NCBI RefSeq assembly: GCF_009688945.1
Contig: NZ_AP021874.1
Span: 6,696,001-6,760,000, forward strand
Direction of reading: 5' to 3'
DNA: 64,000 nucleotides
Source: Desulfosarcina alkanivorans
GTDB taxonomy: Bacteria > Desulfobacterota > Desulfobacteria > Desulfobacterales > Desulfosarcinaceae
The notes under the pieces: generated by a model
Told to the model about the DNA's origin: nothing
The model's input: only the letters and a program-made list of their open reading frames with translations
The model's database searches: none
Position numbers and translations under genes: made by a program
In this document: positions 1 to 8,821 of the stretch, piece after piece
How positions within the stretch are numbered: the first letter of the stretch is position 1
Layout of the letters: each line of letters opens with the position of its first letter

Positions 1-590
1 TAGCCTTTTTCTTCAACGGCGGCCGCCGCCGTCACAATCTTGAAGAGGCTGGCTGCGGGATAGTCGGCCGTCAGGCATGGATCCCGGTCCGGGTCTATTT
101 TGTTGAATCCGGCCATGGCCACCAGCCGCCCCGTGTCCGGTGCCATGGCAACGATGCCGATATAGCGTGAGTTGACCCGGTCCATGCGTTTGAGCAGATA
201 CTGCTGCAACCCCAGATCCAGACTGGTGCTCAGCCGATAGGGCCGGCCGTCGAATTCCACCGTGACCGGTTGTGCTTCCAGGTTCATCAGGTGGGTGTTG
301 CCCAGCAGGATATGCACATCGGTTTTTTCGATCAGTTCCCGGGGCTGCGCCGCCTGCTGCTGCGGAATCGGATCCGTGACGGGCAGGCCGGTCTCTCCGT
401 TGATGCCTGCGGCGAAAACCCACCAGCCGCCTGTCAGCACCAGGATCAGCAGCCCGACCGCCAGCCACGGTCCGCCGCGGTCCAGCCGGACGCGGCGGGA
501 CGGCAGGTGCTGCCGCCTGAGGCGCTCCTGGTAAGCGACCCAGCTGGGTCGGGGTGGCGTATGGTTCTTTTTTTTAAAGAAGCGGGTCAT
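1..590 (-). CDS. Penicillin-binding transpeptidase, N-terminal part (cut by left edge)
   Basis: This gene runs off the left edge, so only about 196 N-terminal residues are seen. Translation from the ATG at 590 gives a basic, cytoplasmic N-terminus, one membrane anchor at about residues 42-62, and a periplasmic part containing STSLDLGLQQYLL followed by a region ending in SLFK. SLFK fits the SxxK motif holding the catalytic serine of peptidoglycan transpeptidases, and the residues before it resemble the start of the PBP2/FtsI-type transpeptidase domain. The start lies 28 bp after the metG stop on the same strand, so it probably ends the ricT-metG transcript. The KTG and SxN motifs are outside the window, so its class (elongation, division or specialised) cannot be decided. 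Confidence 0.8.
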   Translation of the reverse strand, partial: MTRFFKKKNHTPPRPSWVAYQERLRRQHLPSRRVRLDRGGPWLAVGLLILVLTGGWWVFAAGINGETGLPVTDPIPQQQAAQPRELIEKTDVHILLGNTHLMNLEAQPVTVEFDGRPYRLSTSLDLGLQQYLLKRMDRVNSRYIGIVAMAPDTGRLVAMAGFNKIDPDRDPCLTADYPAASLFKIVTAAAAVEEKG

Positions 591-617
591 TGCCGAAAAT
601 AGCGTTCCTGGCGACCA

Positions 618-2540
618 TTAACTCAAGGCGGTGCCGGGTGCGACGGGTTTATCCAGCGTGGCAACGGTCACCCCGGCATCGTCCGTTGCCGCAATGAGCA
701 TACCCCTGGATAGAACCCCCATGAGCTTGACCGGTTTGAGGTTGGCCACGACGATGACCTGTTTGCCGACCAGTTCTTCGGGTGAATAGCTGCCGGCGAT
801 GCCGGAGACGATGGTTCGTTTATCGCCCAGGTCGACTTCCAGCTGGAGCAGTTTACGGGCCCGGGGAACGGCCTCGGCCGAAACGACTGTGGCCACCCGC
901 AGGTCGACCTTGGCAAAATCGTCGATGCTGATTTCCGGCTTGATGGGTTTGTCCATTTTCTGTGATTCACTGCTTTCTGGGAGGGGTTGCCTGCTCTTGT
1001 CCAGATCGATGCGGGGGAAGAGAGATACGGATTTTCTCAGCTGAACGCCCGGCGCCATCCCTCGCCATGAGGCCAGCCGCTCCATTCGATAAAAATCGTC
1101 ATCGCCCGCAAAGCCCAGGTGCTTTTGCATGTTGGCGGCGGTGTCGGGCATCACCGGATAGATCAGGCCGGAGATGATGCGCAGCCCTTCCAACAGGTTA
1201 TAGATCACCGTTTCCAGTTGTTTGCGGGTGGCCTTGTTTTTGGCCAGCACCCACGGGGCGGTCACATCCACATACTTGTTCATGTGGGTGATGAAACCCC
1301 ATACCGCCGCCAGTCCCTTGTGAAAAGCGAACGCTTCCATGCTGGCGGTGTAGGCCTCGATGGCCGCCCGGGAATTGGCTTCCAGACCCAGGTCCATTTC
1401 CTTTTCGACATCGGGGTCCGGTTCGGGAACCACACCACCGAAATATTTATGGGCCATGGAAAGCACCCGCGAAAACAGGTTGCCCAGGTCGTTGGCCAGG
1501 TCCGCGTTGATTCGCTGCACCAGGGCCTCTTCGTTGAAGTTGGAATCCAGGCCGAACGCCATGTCCCGCATGAGGAAAAAACGAAACGCGTCAAGGCCGT
1601 AAACGTTTTTCATTTCAAGAGGTTCCACCACATTGCCAATGCTTTTGGACATTTTGCTCTGGTCCACGTTCCAGTAACCATGGACATTCAGGTGCCGGTA
1701 AACGGGAATCCCGGCCGCCTTGAGCATGATCGGCCAGTAGATGCCGTGGGGTTTGAGAATGTCCTTGGCAACGATGTGCTGGGCCACGGGCCAGTAGGTT
1801 TGGTACAATTCACCATCCGGATAGCCCAGGGCCGATACATAGTTGAGCAGGGCATCGAACCAGACGTAGGTGACATAGTCATGGTCAAAGGGCAGGGTGA
1901 TGCCCCACTTGATCCTGGATTTGGGCCGCGAGATACACAGGTCATCCAGGGGTTCCCGCAAAAACGCCAGGACTTCATTCCGGTAGCGTTCGGGACGGAT
2001 GAAATCGGGGTTGGCGTTGATGTGGTCGATGAGCCACTGCTGGTACCGGCTCATTTTGAAAAAGTAGTTGGATTCCTTGATGGTTTCCGGCGGGGTCTGG
2101 TGGTCCGGGCAGCAGCCGTCCACCAGTTCCCGTTCGGTATAGAACCGCTCGCATCCAAAACAGTACAGGCCTTCGTATTCGCTGAAATAGATGTCGCCGG
2201 CATCATAGATGCGCTGGAGGATGGTTTCCACGACGGCCATATGGGCCGGGTCCGTGGTGCGGATAAAGTTGTCGTTGGATATGTTCAGCTCCGGCCACAG
2301 GTTGCGGAACAGGCCACTGATCCGGTCGACATACTGCCGCGGCGTACGGCCTTCCTTTTTGGCTGCGCGGACGATTTTATCTCCATGCTCGTCCGTACCG
2401 GTGAGGAAATAGGTCTGGTCGCTGGACATGGCGTGAAAACGCCGGACCACATCCGCTGCAATGGTGGTATAGGCATGGCCCAAATGGGGGCGGGCATTCA
2501 CGTAGTAGATGGGGGTGGTTATATAAAACGGCGAGGCCAT
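618..2540 (-). CDS. metG: Methionine--tRNA ligase
   Basis: Charges tRNA(Met) with methionine in the cytoplasm. The 640-residue protein has the class I signature HLGH at residues 19-22 and KMSKS at 296-300. A metal-binding knuckle carries Cys127, Cys130, Cys143, Cys144 and His147. The last ~105 residues form the EMAP/Trbp111-type tRNA-binding OB fold (begins near IDDFAKVDLRV), so this is the long form that dimerises through its tail. It follows ricT with only 3 bp between stop and start, which implies translational coupling, and it precedes the transpeptidase gene. All expected catalytic motifs are present. Confidence 0.97.
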   Translation of the reverse strand: MASPFYITTPIYYVNARPHLGHAYTTIAADVVRRFHAMSSDQTYFLTGTDEHGDKIVRAAKKEGRTPRQYVDRISGLFRNLWPELNISNDNFIRTTDPAHMAVVETILQRIYDAGDIYFSEYEGLYCFGCERFYTERELVDGCCPDHQTPPETIKESNYFFKMSRYQQWLIDHINANPDFIRPERYRNEVLAFLREPLDDLCISRPKSRIKWGITLPFDHDYVTYVWFDALLNYVSALGYPDGELYQTYWPVAQHIVAKDILKPHGIYWPIMLKAAGIPVYRHLNVHGYWNVDQSKMSKSIGNVVEPLEMKNVYGLDAFRFFLMRDMAFGLDSNFNEEALVQRINADLANDLGNLFSRVLSMAHKYFGGVVPEPDPDVEKEMDLGLEANSRAAIEAYTASMEAFAFHKGLAAVWGFITHMNKYVDVTAPWVLAKNKATRKQLETVIYNLLEGLRIISGLIYPVMPDTAANMQKHLGFAGDDDFYRMERLASWRGMAPGVQLRKSVSLFPRIDLDKSRQPLPESSESQKMDKPIKPEISIDDFAKVDLRVATVVSAEAVPRARKLLQLEVDLGDKRTIVSGIAGSYSPEELVGKQVIVVANLKPVKLMGVLSRGMLIAATDDAGVTVATLDKPVAPGTALS

Positions 2541-2543
2541 GGT

Positions 2544-3350
2544 TTATCTCCTGTTTGTGATGATGTCGTCGAGGCTTATTTCCGCTTCTCCGCCCTCTTC
2601 CAGACGGACCGTCAGGCGATTGCAGATGACGTTGTGGCGGGTTACTTTACCCCGGCCGTTTTTGGTGTTGACCATTTTCCCGATTTTGGGAAACCCCTGC
2701 TTCAGCTTGCGGTAGGTTTCGTTTTCAAATGTCAGGCAGCACATGAGCCGGCCACACTGCCCGGATATCTTGGTCGGGTTCAAGGAGAGCCCCTGCTGCT
2801 TGGCCATGCGGATGGATACCGGTTCGAACTTTTCCATGAATGACGAGCAGCAGAACACCCGTCCGCAACGGCCCATGCCGCCGCACATCTTGGCCTGGTT
2901 TCGAATGCCCACCTGGCGCATCTCGATGCGGACCCGGAACTGTTTGACCAGAATTTTGACCAGCTGCCTGAAATCCACGCGCCCGTCGGCGGTGAAAAAG
3001 AACGTCAACCGACTGGCATCGAAGGTGCTTTCGACGGAAAACAGGTTCATTTTCAGCCCGAGGTTCTTGATGCTTTTCAGGCAAAAGGCATGCGCCTCAC
3101 GCTCCAGCGCCATGTTTTGCTCGACCTGGTTCAGGTCCTTTTCATTGGCTTTTCGAAATACCTTCTTCAGGGGTTTGCGCGGTCGGTTGCCCTCCTCGAT
3201 CAACTCCGGCGCCGTCTCGACCGCACCGAAGCCCAGCCCCTTTTCCGTTTCCACGATAACCTGATCTCCAACGTTGAGGACAAATGCCCCGCAGCTGAAA
3301 TCATATACCTTCCCGCCGGTTTTGAACCGGATTCCCACTTTTTTCTTCAT
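2544..3350 (-). CDS. ricT: PSP1-domain protein, RicT/YaaT-like
   Basis: A 268-residue PSP1-family protein. In Bacillus, RicT (YaaT) is part of the RicAFT complex, which carries Fe-S clusters and supports RNA processing; in Proteobacteria its role is not established. The diagnostic cysteines are all present: Cys156, Cys162, the Cys167-Cys168 pair, Cys199 and the Cys204-Cys205 pair, set in MCGGMGRCGRVFCC and QCGRLMCC. There is no membrane segment. It sits between holB and metG, a common neighbourhood for this gene in bacteria. The sequence supports cluster binding through conserved cysteines; the partners RicA and RicF are not encoded in this window. Confidence 0.88.
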   Translation of the reverse strand: MKKKVGIRFKTGGKVYDFSCGAFVLNVGDQVIVETEKGLGFGAVETAPELIEEGNRPRKPLKKVFRKANEKDLNQVEQNMALEREAHAFCLKSIKNLGLKMNLFSVESTFDASRLTFFFTADGRVDFRQLVKILVKQFRVRIEMRQVGIRNQAKMCGGMGRCGRVFCCSSFMEKFEPVSIRMAKQQGLSLNPTKISGQCGRLMCCLTFENETYRKLKQGFPKIGKMVNTKNGRGKVTRHNVICNRLTVRLEEGGEAEISLDDIITNRR

Positions 3351-3363
3351 GGTTTCTCGACTA

Positions 3364-4401
3364 TCAGGTGCACGCCCCTGCTATTTGCAGGACCATCGCG
3401 TCCAGTGTCAATCTTGCGTTTGTATTGGATCGCAACGCCTTCAACGCGCGATCGACCGCATCGATTTGCAAAAGCAGCCGGGCCGGTTTGACCGATTCGG
3501 CGGCCCTTGAGAGGGCCTCCAGCCGATCCCGGTTTAAAACCCGCTGCGGATCATGTCTGGCCACCAGCACATCCCGAAACCACATAGTAACGATTTCCAG
3601 CGATTCTTCAATAAGATCCTTTTTCCTGGCAAGTTTTTCAGAAAATGCCAGCCAGGTGCGAATCTGTGGTGGCGGGGGGCCGGCCAACTGTTCGTCCATG
3701 ACCCGGTGGATCCAGTCGCGGCGGCGAAGCCACCGGCTGTCCATCAATTTCTGTGCCCGGGTGAAGCTTCCGCCGCAAAGGGCGGAAACCGTTTCAGCGG
3801 ATTCCGGTTCAATCCCGCCGGCCAGGGCCAGCAGCCGCTTGATGTCCGGGGCGCCGAGGGGGGAAAACCGGATGTGCCGGCACCGTGAAACGATCGTGGG
3901 CAGCAGGTCCGATGGCTGGCGCGCCGTCAGCACCAGCAGGGTCCGGTCCGGCGGTTCTTCCAGCACCTTCAACAACGCATTGCCCGCTTCCGCATTCATG
4001 GCCTGCGCTTCGGACAGGATGACCACCCGCCAGGCCGCCTCATTGGGCTTCAAGGCCAGTGATTGAAGCAGTGACCGGATCTGGGCGATTCGGATAACCG
4101 ACGGCAGGGGGGCGACGCGGATAATATCCGGATGGTGGTTCCCGGCAATCTTTCTGCAGGGGCCGCAATCACCACAGGCGTCAATAATGGCATCGGGATG
4201 GGGTTGCCGGTCGATCGCCGATCCGAGTTTCCGGCAGTTGCAGGCCATGGCAAACGCCGTGGCCGTCGTTTTTTTTCCCACCCCGTCGTCACCGGTAAAG
4301 AGCAACGCATGGGGCATTGTCCCGTTGCGGATAAATGTCTTGAGCAGCTTGATGGGTTGCTGTTGGCCAACGATGGCGTTAAATCCGGTTGCCGTCGTCA
4401 T
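3364..4401 (-). CDS. holB: DNA polymerase III subunit delta'
   Basis: Part of the clamp-loader complex that places the beta clamp on DNA. The 345-residue AAA+ protein has a P-loop at residues 37-46 (GDDGVGKKTT) followed by a cysteine-rich zinc module (CNC, then CGDCGPC) typical of the DnaX/HolB family. Sensor and SRC regions are recognisable: LLKVLEEPPDRTLLVL, then SRCRHIRF. It starts at the ATG at 4401 and ends 13 bp before ricT. A tmk gene, often next to holB in bacteria, lies about 5.5 kb away on the other strand, so the usual tmk-holB pair has been separated here. Confidence 0.92.
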   Translation of the reverse strand: MTTATGFNAIVGQQQPIKLLKTFIRNGTMPHALLFTGDDGVGKKTTATAFAMACNCRKLGSAIDRQPHPDAIIDACGDCGPCRKIAGNHHPDIIRVAPLPSVIRIAQIRSLLQSLALKPNEAAWRVVILSEAQAMNAEAGNALLKVLEEPPDRTLLVLTARQPSDLLPTIVSRCRHIRFSPLGAPDIKRLLALAGGIEPESAETVSALCGGSFTRAQKLMDSRWLRRRDWIHRVMDEQLAGPPPPQIRTWLAFSEKLARKKDLIEESLEIVTMWFRDVLVARHDPQRVLNRDRLEALSRAAESVKPARLLLQIDAVDRALKALRSNTNARLTLDAMVLQIAGACT

Positions 4402-4500
4402 TTTTTATGGATTCCGGGAGGTTGAATCGGTGCGGCACCCCTTTCGGCTGGGATCTGTAACCGGGTGGGGCGGCCGCCAGATGTTGGGTTCGCATGTTCT

Positions 4501-4776
4501 TTATTGATCCACCCGTTCCTTCAGTTCTTTGCCTGCTTTGAAAAAAGGAAGTTTTTTGGGTTTGATGGTGACCTTTTCACCGGTTTTGGGGTTCCTGCCC
4601 GTATAGCTTTTGTATTCTTTCACAAAGAAGCTGCATAGGCCGCGAATTTCAACGCGTTCTCCATCGGCCATGGCATCGGCCATACTGTCAAAAAAGATCT
4701 GGACCACTTTTGCCGCTTCGGATTTAGATATGTCAGCCTTGGTCTTCAAAGCGGAGATGAGCTCCAGTTTGTTCAT
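4501..4776 (-). CDS. HU/IHF family DNA-binding protein
   Basis: A 91-residue nucleoid-associated protein that bends DNA. It shows the family pattern: an N-terminal helical dimer region (MNKLELISALKTKADISKSE), then the beta-arm segment with GRNPKTGE, the sequence around the intercalating proline. The full-length match to the 90-residue family argues against truncation. Whether it acts as HU or as an IHF subunit cannot be told from sequence alone. It has its own good promoter (see 4824-4852) and a strong ribosome-binding site (AAGGAGG) just before the ATG, consistent with abundant expression. It lies between holB and the NusG-like gene, all on the minus strand. Confidence 0.93.
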   Translation of the reverse strand: MNKLELISALKTKADISKSEAAKVVQIFFDSMADAMADGERVEIRGLCSFFVKEYKSYTGRNPKTGEKVTIKPKKLPFFKAGKELKERVDQ

Positions 4777-4823
4777 GAATCCTCCTTGAACGATCAGTAG
4801 TGTATACGGGATTGAAAATGATT

Positions 4824-4852
4824 CTATAAAATAGAACTTAATAGAAAGTCAA
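4824..4852 (-). promoter_or_regulatory. Sigma-70-type promoter for the HU/IHF gene
   Basis: On the minus strand a -35 box TTGACT (4847-4852) and a -10 box TTATAG (4824-4829) are separated by 17 bp of AT-rich DNA. The HU-like start codon is 47 bp downstream of the -10 box, preceded by AAGGAGG. The promoter begins just after the NusG-like stop codon, so the HU gene can be transcribed separately from the upstream lptD/NusG-like pair. Confidence 0.6.
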
Positions 4853-4856
4853 GTAG

Positions 4857-5384
4857 TTATGATAATATTTCCGGCAGTTTCTCCACGTCGGCGGCATCGA
4901 CGTTGACGGCGGCGAACTGCCCCAGGGCCTCGATATTGACGATGACGCGGCCGTCTCCACGGTAGCTCGAGAAAATGCCGGTCACCCCGGCAAATGGACC
5001 ACTGATCACCATCACCCGGTCTCCTTTTTTGAACCGGGTGCCGGTAATGACCTCGCCATCCGTTGAAACCATGATCTTGAGGGACGCAATGGTGCCATCG
5101 GCAATGGGCACCGGGCCCCGGGTGCTTCCGATGAGCCGCACCGCTCCCGTGGTTTTTAATATTTCAATGTGTTCGTATGGGTTGAGATCGGTCCTGACAA
5201 ACACATAGCCGGGGAAAAGAGGCACCCGGATCATCTTGTGCCGGTCCCGGCGCCGGCTCTTCACCGTAATCTTGGGCAGGAAGACGTCCAGGGTCTTTCT
5301 TTCCAGGCCTTCGTTGACCACATTCTCGAAACGGCTCTTGGTGTGCAGTGCGTACCAGGCGCGCGTCAGTTTGTCTCCAGCCAT
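4857..5384 (-). CDS. NusG-family antitermination factor (RfaH/UpxY-like paralogue)
   Basis: A 175-residue protein of the NusG superfamily. The N-terminal NGN domain begins with WYALHTKSRFE and includes LFPGYVFVRTDL; the C-terminal KOW domain contains FKKGDRVMVISGPFAGVTGIF. NusG-family proteins bind RNA polymerase and the nascent transcript; specialised paralogues such as RfaH, LoaP and UpxY serve selected long operons. No secE, nusG or ribosomal-protein genes are adjacent, which favours a specialised paralogue over housekeeping NusG. I chose the ATG at 5384, which has AGGA about 11 bases upstream and begins just before the NGN domain. The frame stays open to a TTG at 5480, but those extra residues look like non-domain sequence. 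Its target operon is unknown; lptD lies just upstream. Confidence 0.82.
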   Translation of the reverse strand: MAGDKLTRAWYALHTKSRFENVVNEGLERKTLDVFLPKITVKSRRRDRHKMIRVPLFPGYVFVRTDLNPYEHIEILKTTGAVRLIGSTRGPVPIADGTIASLKIMVSTDGEVITGTRFKKGDRVMVISGPFAGVTGIFSSYRGDGRVIVNIEALGQFAAVNVDAADVEKLPEILS

Positions 5385-5503
5385 GGGATGTGATCCTGTT
5401 GGTTGAAATGGCATCAATGGCCCCGGCGGCTTGTCCGATAACCCGCCGGCGGCAGACCCGTTTATCATCCCTCCCACCAAAAGGCAATTGGCATTCGCAT
5501 CCC

Positions 5504-7810
5504 TTATTCTCCGAATCCGCCGATGCCCGTCAGGTTGATCAGGAAGGAGAACCGGTTATCCTCGCCTTCCTCGGCATAGAAGCAGTCGATGGACCAGCAT
5601 TGGGCCGCGTACAGAAAGCCGACACCCGTAATGATGTCTTCCCGTTCCAGCAGGTTTCGTTCGTATTCGCCCCTGACAGTGAGGCGGTCGGCCAGCCTCA
5701 CGGACAGGGTGCCGCGTATGGATTCACTCTCGCTTTTTTCGTAGCGGTGTTCGATCCATAACCGGTCCCCCCGACGGTCGGCGATGGCGGCGGCCACATT
5801 GTGCGATGAAAAATGGCTTTCGTAAGTGTCAAAACTGGCATCGGAATCGATCTTCAAATATCGGCCGAGATTGAATTCCAGTTCGCCATAGATGTCGGAA
5901 AAAGGTTCGGGGTCATCATCCCGCTCCGCTGTGATATCGTAGGTCTGTTCCAGATAAAACCGGCAAAATCGACTATAGTCAAAGAGTTGGGGCTCCACCC
6001 GGTTTTCCTGAACCCGGTCGCCTGACCTCCCTGCCGGTTCCGATTCGGCCCGTTTCGTGGATGGCGTGGCCGTGGGGACCGCACTGGTCGTTCTTGCCGT
6101 AAGGGTGTTGGTCAGCGAGTAGGTGATCTCGTTGGCCTCGTCAATCCGGTCTATTTCGGTATCAAAATCGGGCAGGTCCGATTGATCCTGGTCAGGGATA
6201 TACGTGTAAACCACCCGCGGCCTGATGCTGTGGCGGATTCGCTCGACTGCCGCCACCGGAGAGCCCATGACTTTCGAAAATTCCGTGGAGAGATCCAGCC
6301 GGGCGTCAACGATCTGCCGGTAGGTGGATCGATCCGGCGTTTCATCCTCCCGGCGGTCCATCCGCCAGGTGGTCTGCCGCCAGCCGGCAGACGGTTCTAT
6401 GGACAGATAATTTTTCCACCTGAGTGGCAGATAGGCCCGGGGGTAGAGGTCTGCACGGTGGCCCCGGTCGCCGTCTTCCCGGTAAAAATAGGTGTATTCG
6501 GAGTCCAGGTCCCAGTAGATGCCGCTGTCGAACGCCTGCTGCTTGACGCTGTTGAACGCGATGAAAGGGAGTTGCTGCAGGGTGTCGTCGGTTTCTTCCC
6601 AGCGCCGGTTGGTCACATTGTCGTTCCATATCAGGTCGCCGTTCAGGGACGAACGTGACCAGGTCCGGTTGACCTTCAGTCGATTGGTGCGTGTGGTTTC
6701 ATCGTAGGTGTCCAGGTCCCGGCCGAACGTCTCCAGGAAAAAATCCCGGGTTTCGTTAAACCCGCTTTTCCCCTCCCTGAACTCGACCAGGTAGTCCTGG
6801 TCGCTGACGATGTCCAGATCCAGTTGTGCGTTGGCCCCCCAGGGCAGCTCCTGGTCAAGTTTGGCCCTGAGCCAGTATCGGTCCGTGTTGGGCCGATCGT
6901 AGCCGTCGTCATCGTAGCCCCACTTCTTGGTTGCTTCCGAGGTGCCGTCGTCGACTTTGCGATCCTGCAGGCCGTCGGCCATGATGGCGCCATAGGCGCC
7001 GTTGGTCAGGGCGTAGCGATATTCCAGGCCTGCCTTGATGCCCCTTTCCTCCATGTAGTGGGCGTATACGGTGGCATCGCTGCTGTCGCTGATGGCCCAG
7101 AACAAGGGCTGATCCCAGGAAAACCCCTTGCGGTCCGAGTAACCCACCTCCGGGATGAGCAGGCCCGTCTGGCGCCTGGTCTTTGCCGGGAACAGCAGGT
7201 ATGGCGTGTACAGCACCGGTACATCCCGGGCCCTGAGCACGGCGTGGGTGGCGCTGCCGTAGCCTTCGACGGTCACCTCGACCGTCCGGGCGGTGATGAC
7301 CCAGTCCGGGCGGTCGCCGTCACAGCTGGTGATCGATCCCCTTTCCGCCCGGTAGGTATCCTTTCCGGTCTTTTCGATGCGCTGGCCGCGGATGTAAAAA
7401 TGATTTTTCCTCAAAAATATGGTGCCGTCGTTCACGACGCCGGTTTCCCTGTCCAGGTCCATTTCCAGCCGGTCCCCGGTCAGGATGTCACTGCCCGCCG
7501 TCAGGACGACGTGACCGGCGGCCGAGGCGGTCATGGCCTTGTGGTTGAACGATACCCTGTCGGCCACCAGACGGGTGGTCTGCTTTTCGATGATGACATT
7601 GCCCCTGGCGTGATAGGTCGCTGCGGCGGCATCGTAGTCGACCGTATCCGCACTGATCTGCCAGGGCACTTTCGGACTGCCGGTGAACCGGTTCGTAAGG
7701 GACTCCGCACAGGCATGCGGGCACCCGAGCGTCCCGAAGAGGATGGCCAGGAATGCAGCCGCAACGTGTATGACGGGAGGCGATGGTCTGAACATGAACG
7801 GCCGCATCAA
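5504..7810 (-). CDS. lptD: LPS-assembly protein LptD (OstA)
   Basis: The outer-membrane beta-barrel that inserts lipopolysaccharide into the outer leaflet. The 768-residue protein starts with a signal peptide (about residues 1-35). An OstA/LptA-like domain follows, beginning near PWQISADTVDYD with the pattern YHARGNVIIEK. The large C-terminal barrel has VPVLYTPYLLFPAKTRRQTG, typical of the plug-barrel junction. The last residues (LINLTGIGGFGE) end the barrel with a less usual, glycine-rich terminus. Disulfide cysteines as in E. coli are few, with one Cys pair visible near CWSIDC. It faces surE across a divergent promoter region. Presence of this gene supports a true LPS outer membrane. Confidence 0.92.
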   Translation of the reverse strand: MMRPFMFRPSPPVIHVAAAFLAILFGTLGCPHACAESLTNRFTGSPKVPWQISADTVDYDAAAATYHARGNVIIEKQTTRLVADRVSFNHKAMTASAAGHVVLTAGSDILTGDRLEMDLDRETGVVNDGTIFLRKNHFYIRGQRIEKTGKDTYRAERGSITSCDGDRPDWVITARTVEVTVEGYGSATHAVLRARDVPVLYTPYLLFPAKTRRQTGLLIPEVGYSDRKGFSWDQPLFWAISDSSDATVYAHYMEERGIKAGLEYRYALTNGAYGAIMADGLQDRKVDDGTSEATKKWGYDDDGYDRPNTDRYWLRAKLDQELPWGANAQLDLDIVSDQDYLVEFREGKSGFNETRDFFLETFGRDLDTYDETTRTNRLKVNRTWSRSSLNGDLIWNDNVTNRRWEETDDTLQQLPFIAFNSVKQQAFDSGIYWDLDSEYTYFYREDGDRGHRADLYPRAYLPLRWKNYLSIEPSAGWRQTTWRMDRREDETPDRSTYRQIVDARLDLSTEFSKVMGSPVAAVERIRHSIRPRVVYTYIPDQDQSDLPDFDTEIDRIDEANEITYSLTNTLTARTTSAVPTATPSTKRAESEPAGRSGDRVQENRVEPQLFDYSRFCRFYLEQTYDITAERDDDPEPFSDIYGELEFNLGRYLKIDSDASFDTYESHFSSHNVAAAIADRRGDRLWIEHRYEKSESESIRGTLSVRLADRLTVRGEYERNLLEREDIITGVGFLYAAQCWSIDCFYAEEGEDNRFSFLINLTGIGGFGE

Positions 7811-7887
7811 TCGATTAAAGACATAGACGTTATGGGAAAGAGATGATTTTTGCTTGGATCCCGCCGGAGCGGGCGAAGGATAACCGC

Positions 7888-7916
7888 TTGCACATAAATG
7901 AAAAATTCAATATAAA
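7888..7916 (+). promoter_or_regulatory. Sigma-70-type promoter for surE
   Basis: TTGCAC (7888-7893) and TATAAA (7911-7916) are separated by exactly 17 bp of AT-rich sequence. The surE start is 91-97 bp downstream, with an AGGA Shine-Dalgarno core at 7994-7997. This probably drives the surE and YhaM-like genes. Confidence 0.55.
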
Positions 7917-7938
7917 GCTATCCTGCCTGAAAATGCAA
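7911..7938 (-). promoter_or_regulatory. Candidate lptD promoter
   Basis: Read on the minus strand, TTGCAT (7933-7938) and TTTATA (7911-7916) are 16 bp apart and lie about 100 bp before the lptD start. The -10 hexamer is the exact complement of the surE -10 hexamer, so the two promoters would overlap and could compete for polymerase. Confidence 0.4.
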
Positions 7939-8006
7939 CAATAGTTTTATCCGTCGACCCGTGACCGGCGCGACACCCGATGCGGGTGATGCCAGGATGA
8001 AAACGA

Positions 8007-8777
8007 GTGCTCATGCATGTAATGCTGACCAATGACGATGGTATCCATGCCCCCGGATTGGGGGCCCTGTTCGATGCCTTTTCCAGCCGGCACCAGGTGA
8101 CCGTGGTTGCACCGGACCGCGAGCGCAGCGCTGTGGGCCACGGAATTACCCTGCACCAGCCCATCCGATTCGAAGAGACCCGGGTCAATGGGGGCATGGC
8201 CGGCTTTGCCGTCAGCGGCACACCGGCGGACTGCGTTAAACTGGGACTGGCGGAACTGCTGGACACCCCGCCGGACCTGGTGGTCTCGGGTATCAACCCG
8301 GGGGCCAATGTGGGCATCAATGTCAATTATTCCGGTACGGTCGCAGCCGCCAAAGAAGCCGCCATGGCAGGCATCCCCGCCATGGCTGTCTCCATCATTT
8401 CACCCGGTGACCGGCATGTCGGCGCTGCCGCCCGGTTTGCCGAAGCGCTTTCACGCCGGGTGACGGGACAGGCGCTGCCCGCGGGCACGTTTCTCAATGT
8501 CAATTTTCCCGACCTGCCCATGGACCGGATCCGTGGTGTTCGATGGAGCCGACAGGGTGCCGGCGGTGTTGCCCGGCACTTTGAAAAACGACGGGATCCC
8601 CGGGACCGGATATACTACTGGCAGGGGTGTGACAGCCAGTCCGCCGACGACCCGCCGGACGTCGACGGGGCTGCCCTGGGCAACCGCTATATTTCCATCA
8701 CGCCGATCAAATGCGACATGACCGATTACGACGCCCTGAGGGAACTGGCCCGGTGGAATATACCCGTAACCCCTTAA
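8007..8777 (+). CDS. surE: 5'/3'-nucleotidase SurE
   Basis: A metal-dependent phosphatase of nucleoside monophosphates. The signature LTNDDGIHAPG is at the N-terminus and supplies the metal-binding Asp pair. SGINPGANVG and a YSGTV-AAKEA segment complete the SurE nucleotide-binding core. Length (254-256 aa) is normal for the family. Two starts are possible: GTG at 8007, better spaced from the AGGA core at 7994-7997, and ATG at 8013, which matches the usual family start two residues closer to the motif. The next gene begins 45 bp after the stop, so they probably share a transcript. Catalytic residues look intact. Confidence 0.93.
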   Translation: MLMHVMLTNDDGIHAPGLGALFDAFSSRHQVTVVAPDRERSAVGHGITLHQPIRFEETRVNGGMAGFAVSGTPADCVKLGLAELLDTPPDLVVSGINPGANVGINVNYSGTVAAAKEAAMAGIPAMAVSIISPGDRHVGAAARFAEALSRRVTGQALPAGTFLNVNFPDLPMDRIRGVRWSRQGAGGVARHFEKRRDPRDRIYYWQGCDSQSADDPPDVDGAALGNRYISITPIKCDMTDYDALRELARWNIPVTP

Positions 8778-8821
8778 CCCGAGGCCGTTCGTTGCCCAAC
8801 GGCCGGGATACGGAGACTGTG

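Noticed and set aside
13..468. 151-codon minus-strand ORF
   Set aside because: It is an Arg/Gly/His-rich shadow of the transpeptidase gene, which reads in another frame from ATG 590 and shows a membrane anchor and SLFK motif.
1119..2843. 574-codon plus-strand ORF
   Set aside because: It is antisense to metG and ricT, whose motifs are complete; the antisense protein has no known domain.
6824..7846. 340-codon plus-strand ORF
   Set aside because: It is antisense to lptD; its composition is typical of GC-rich shadow frames.
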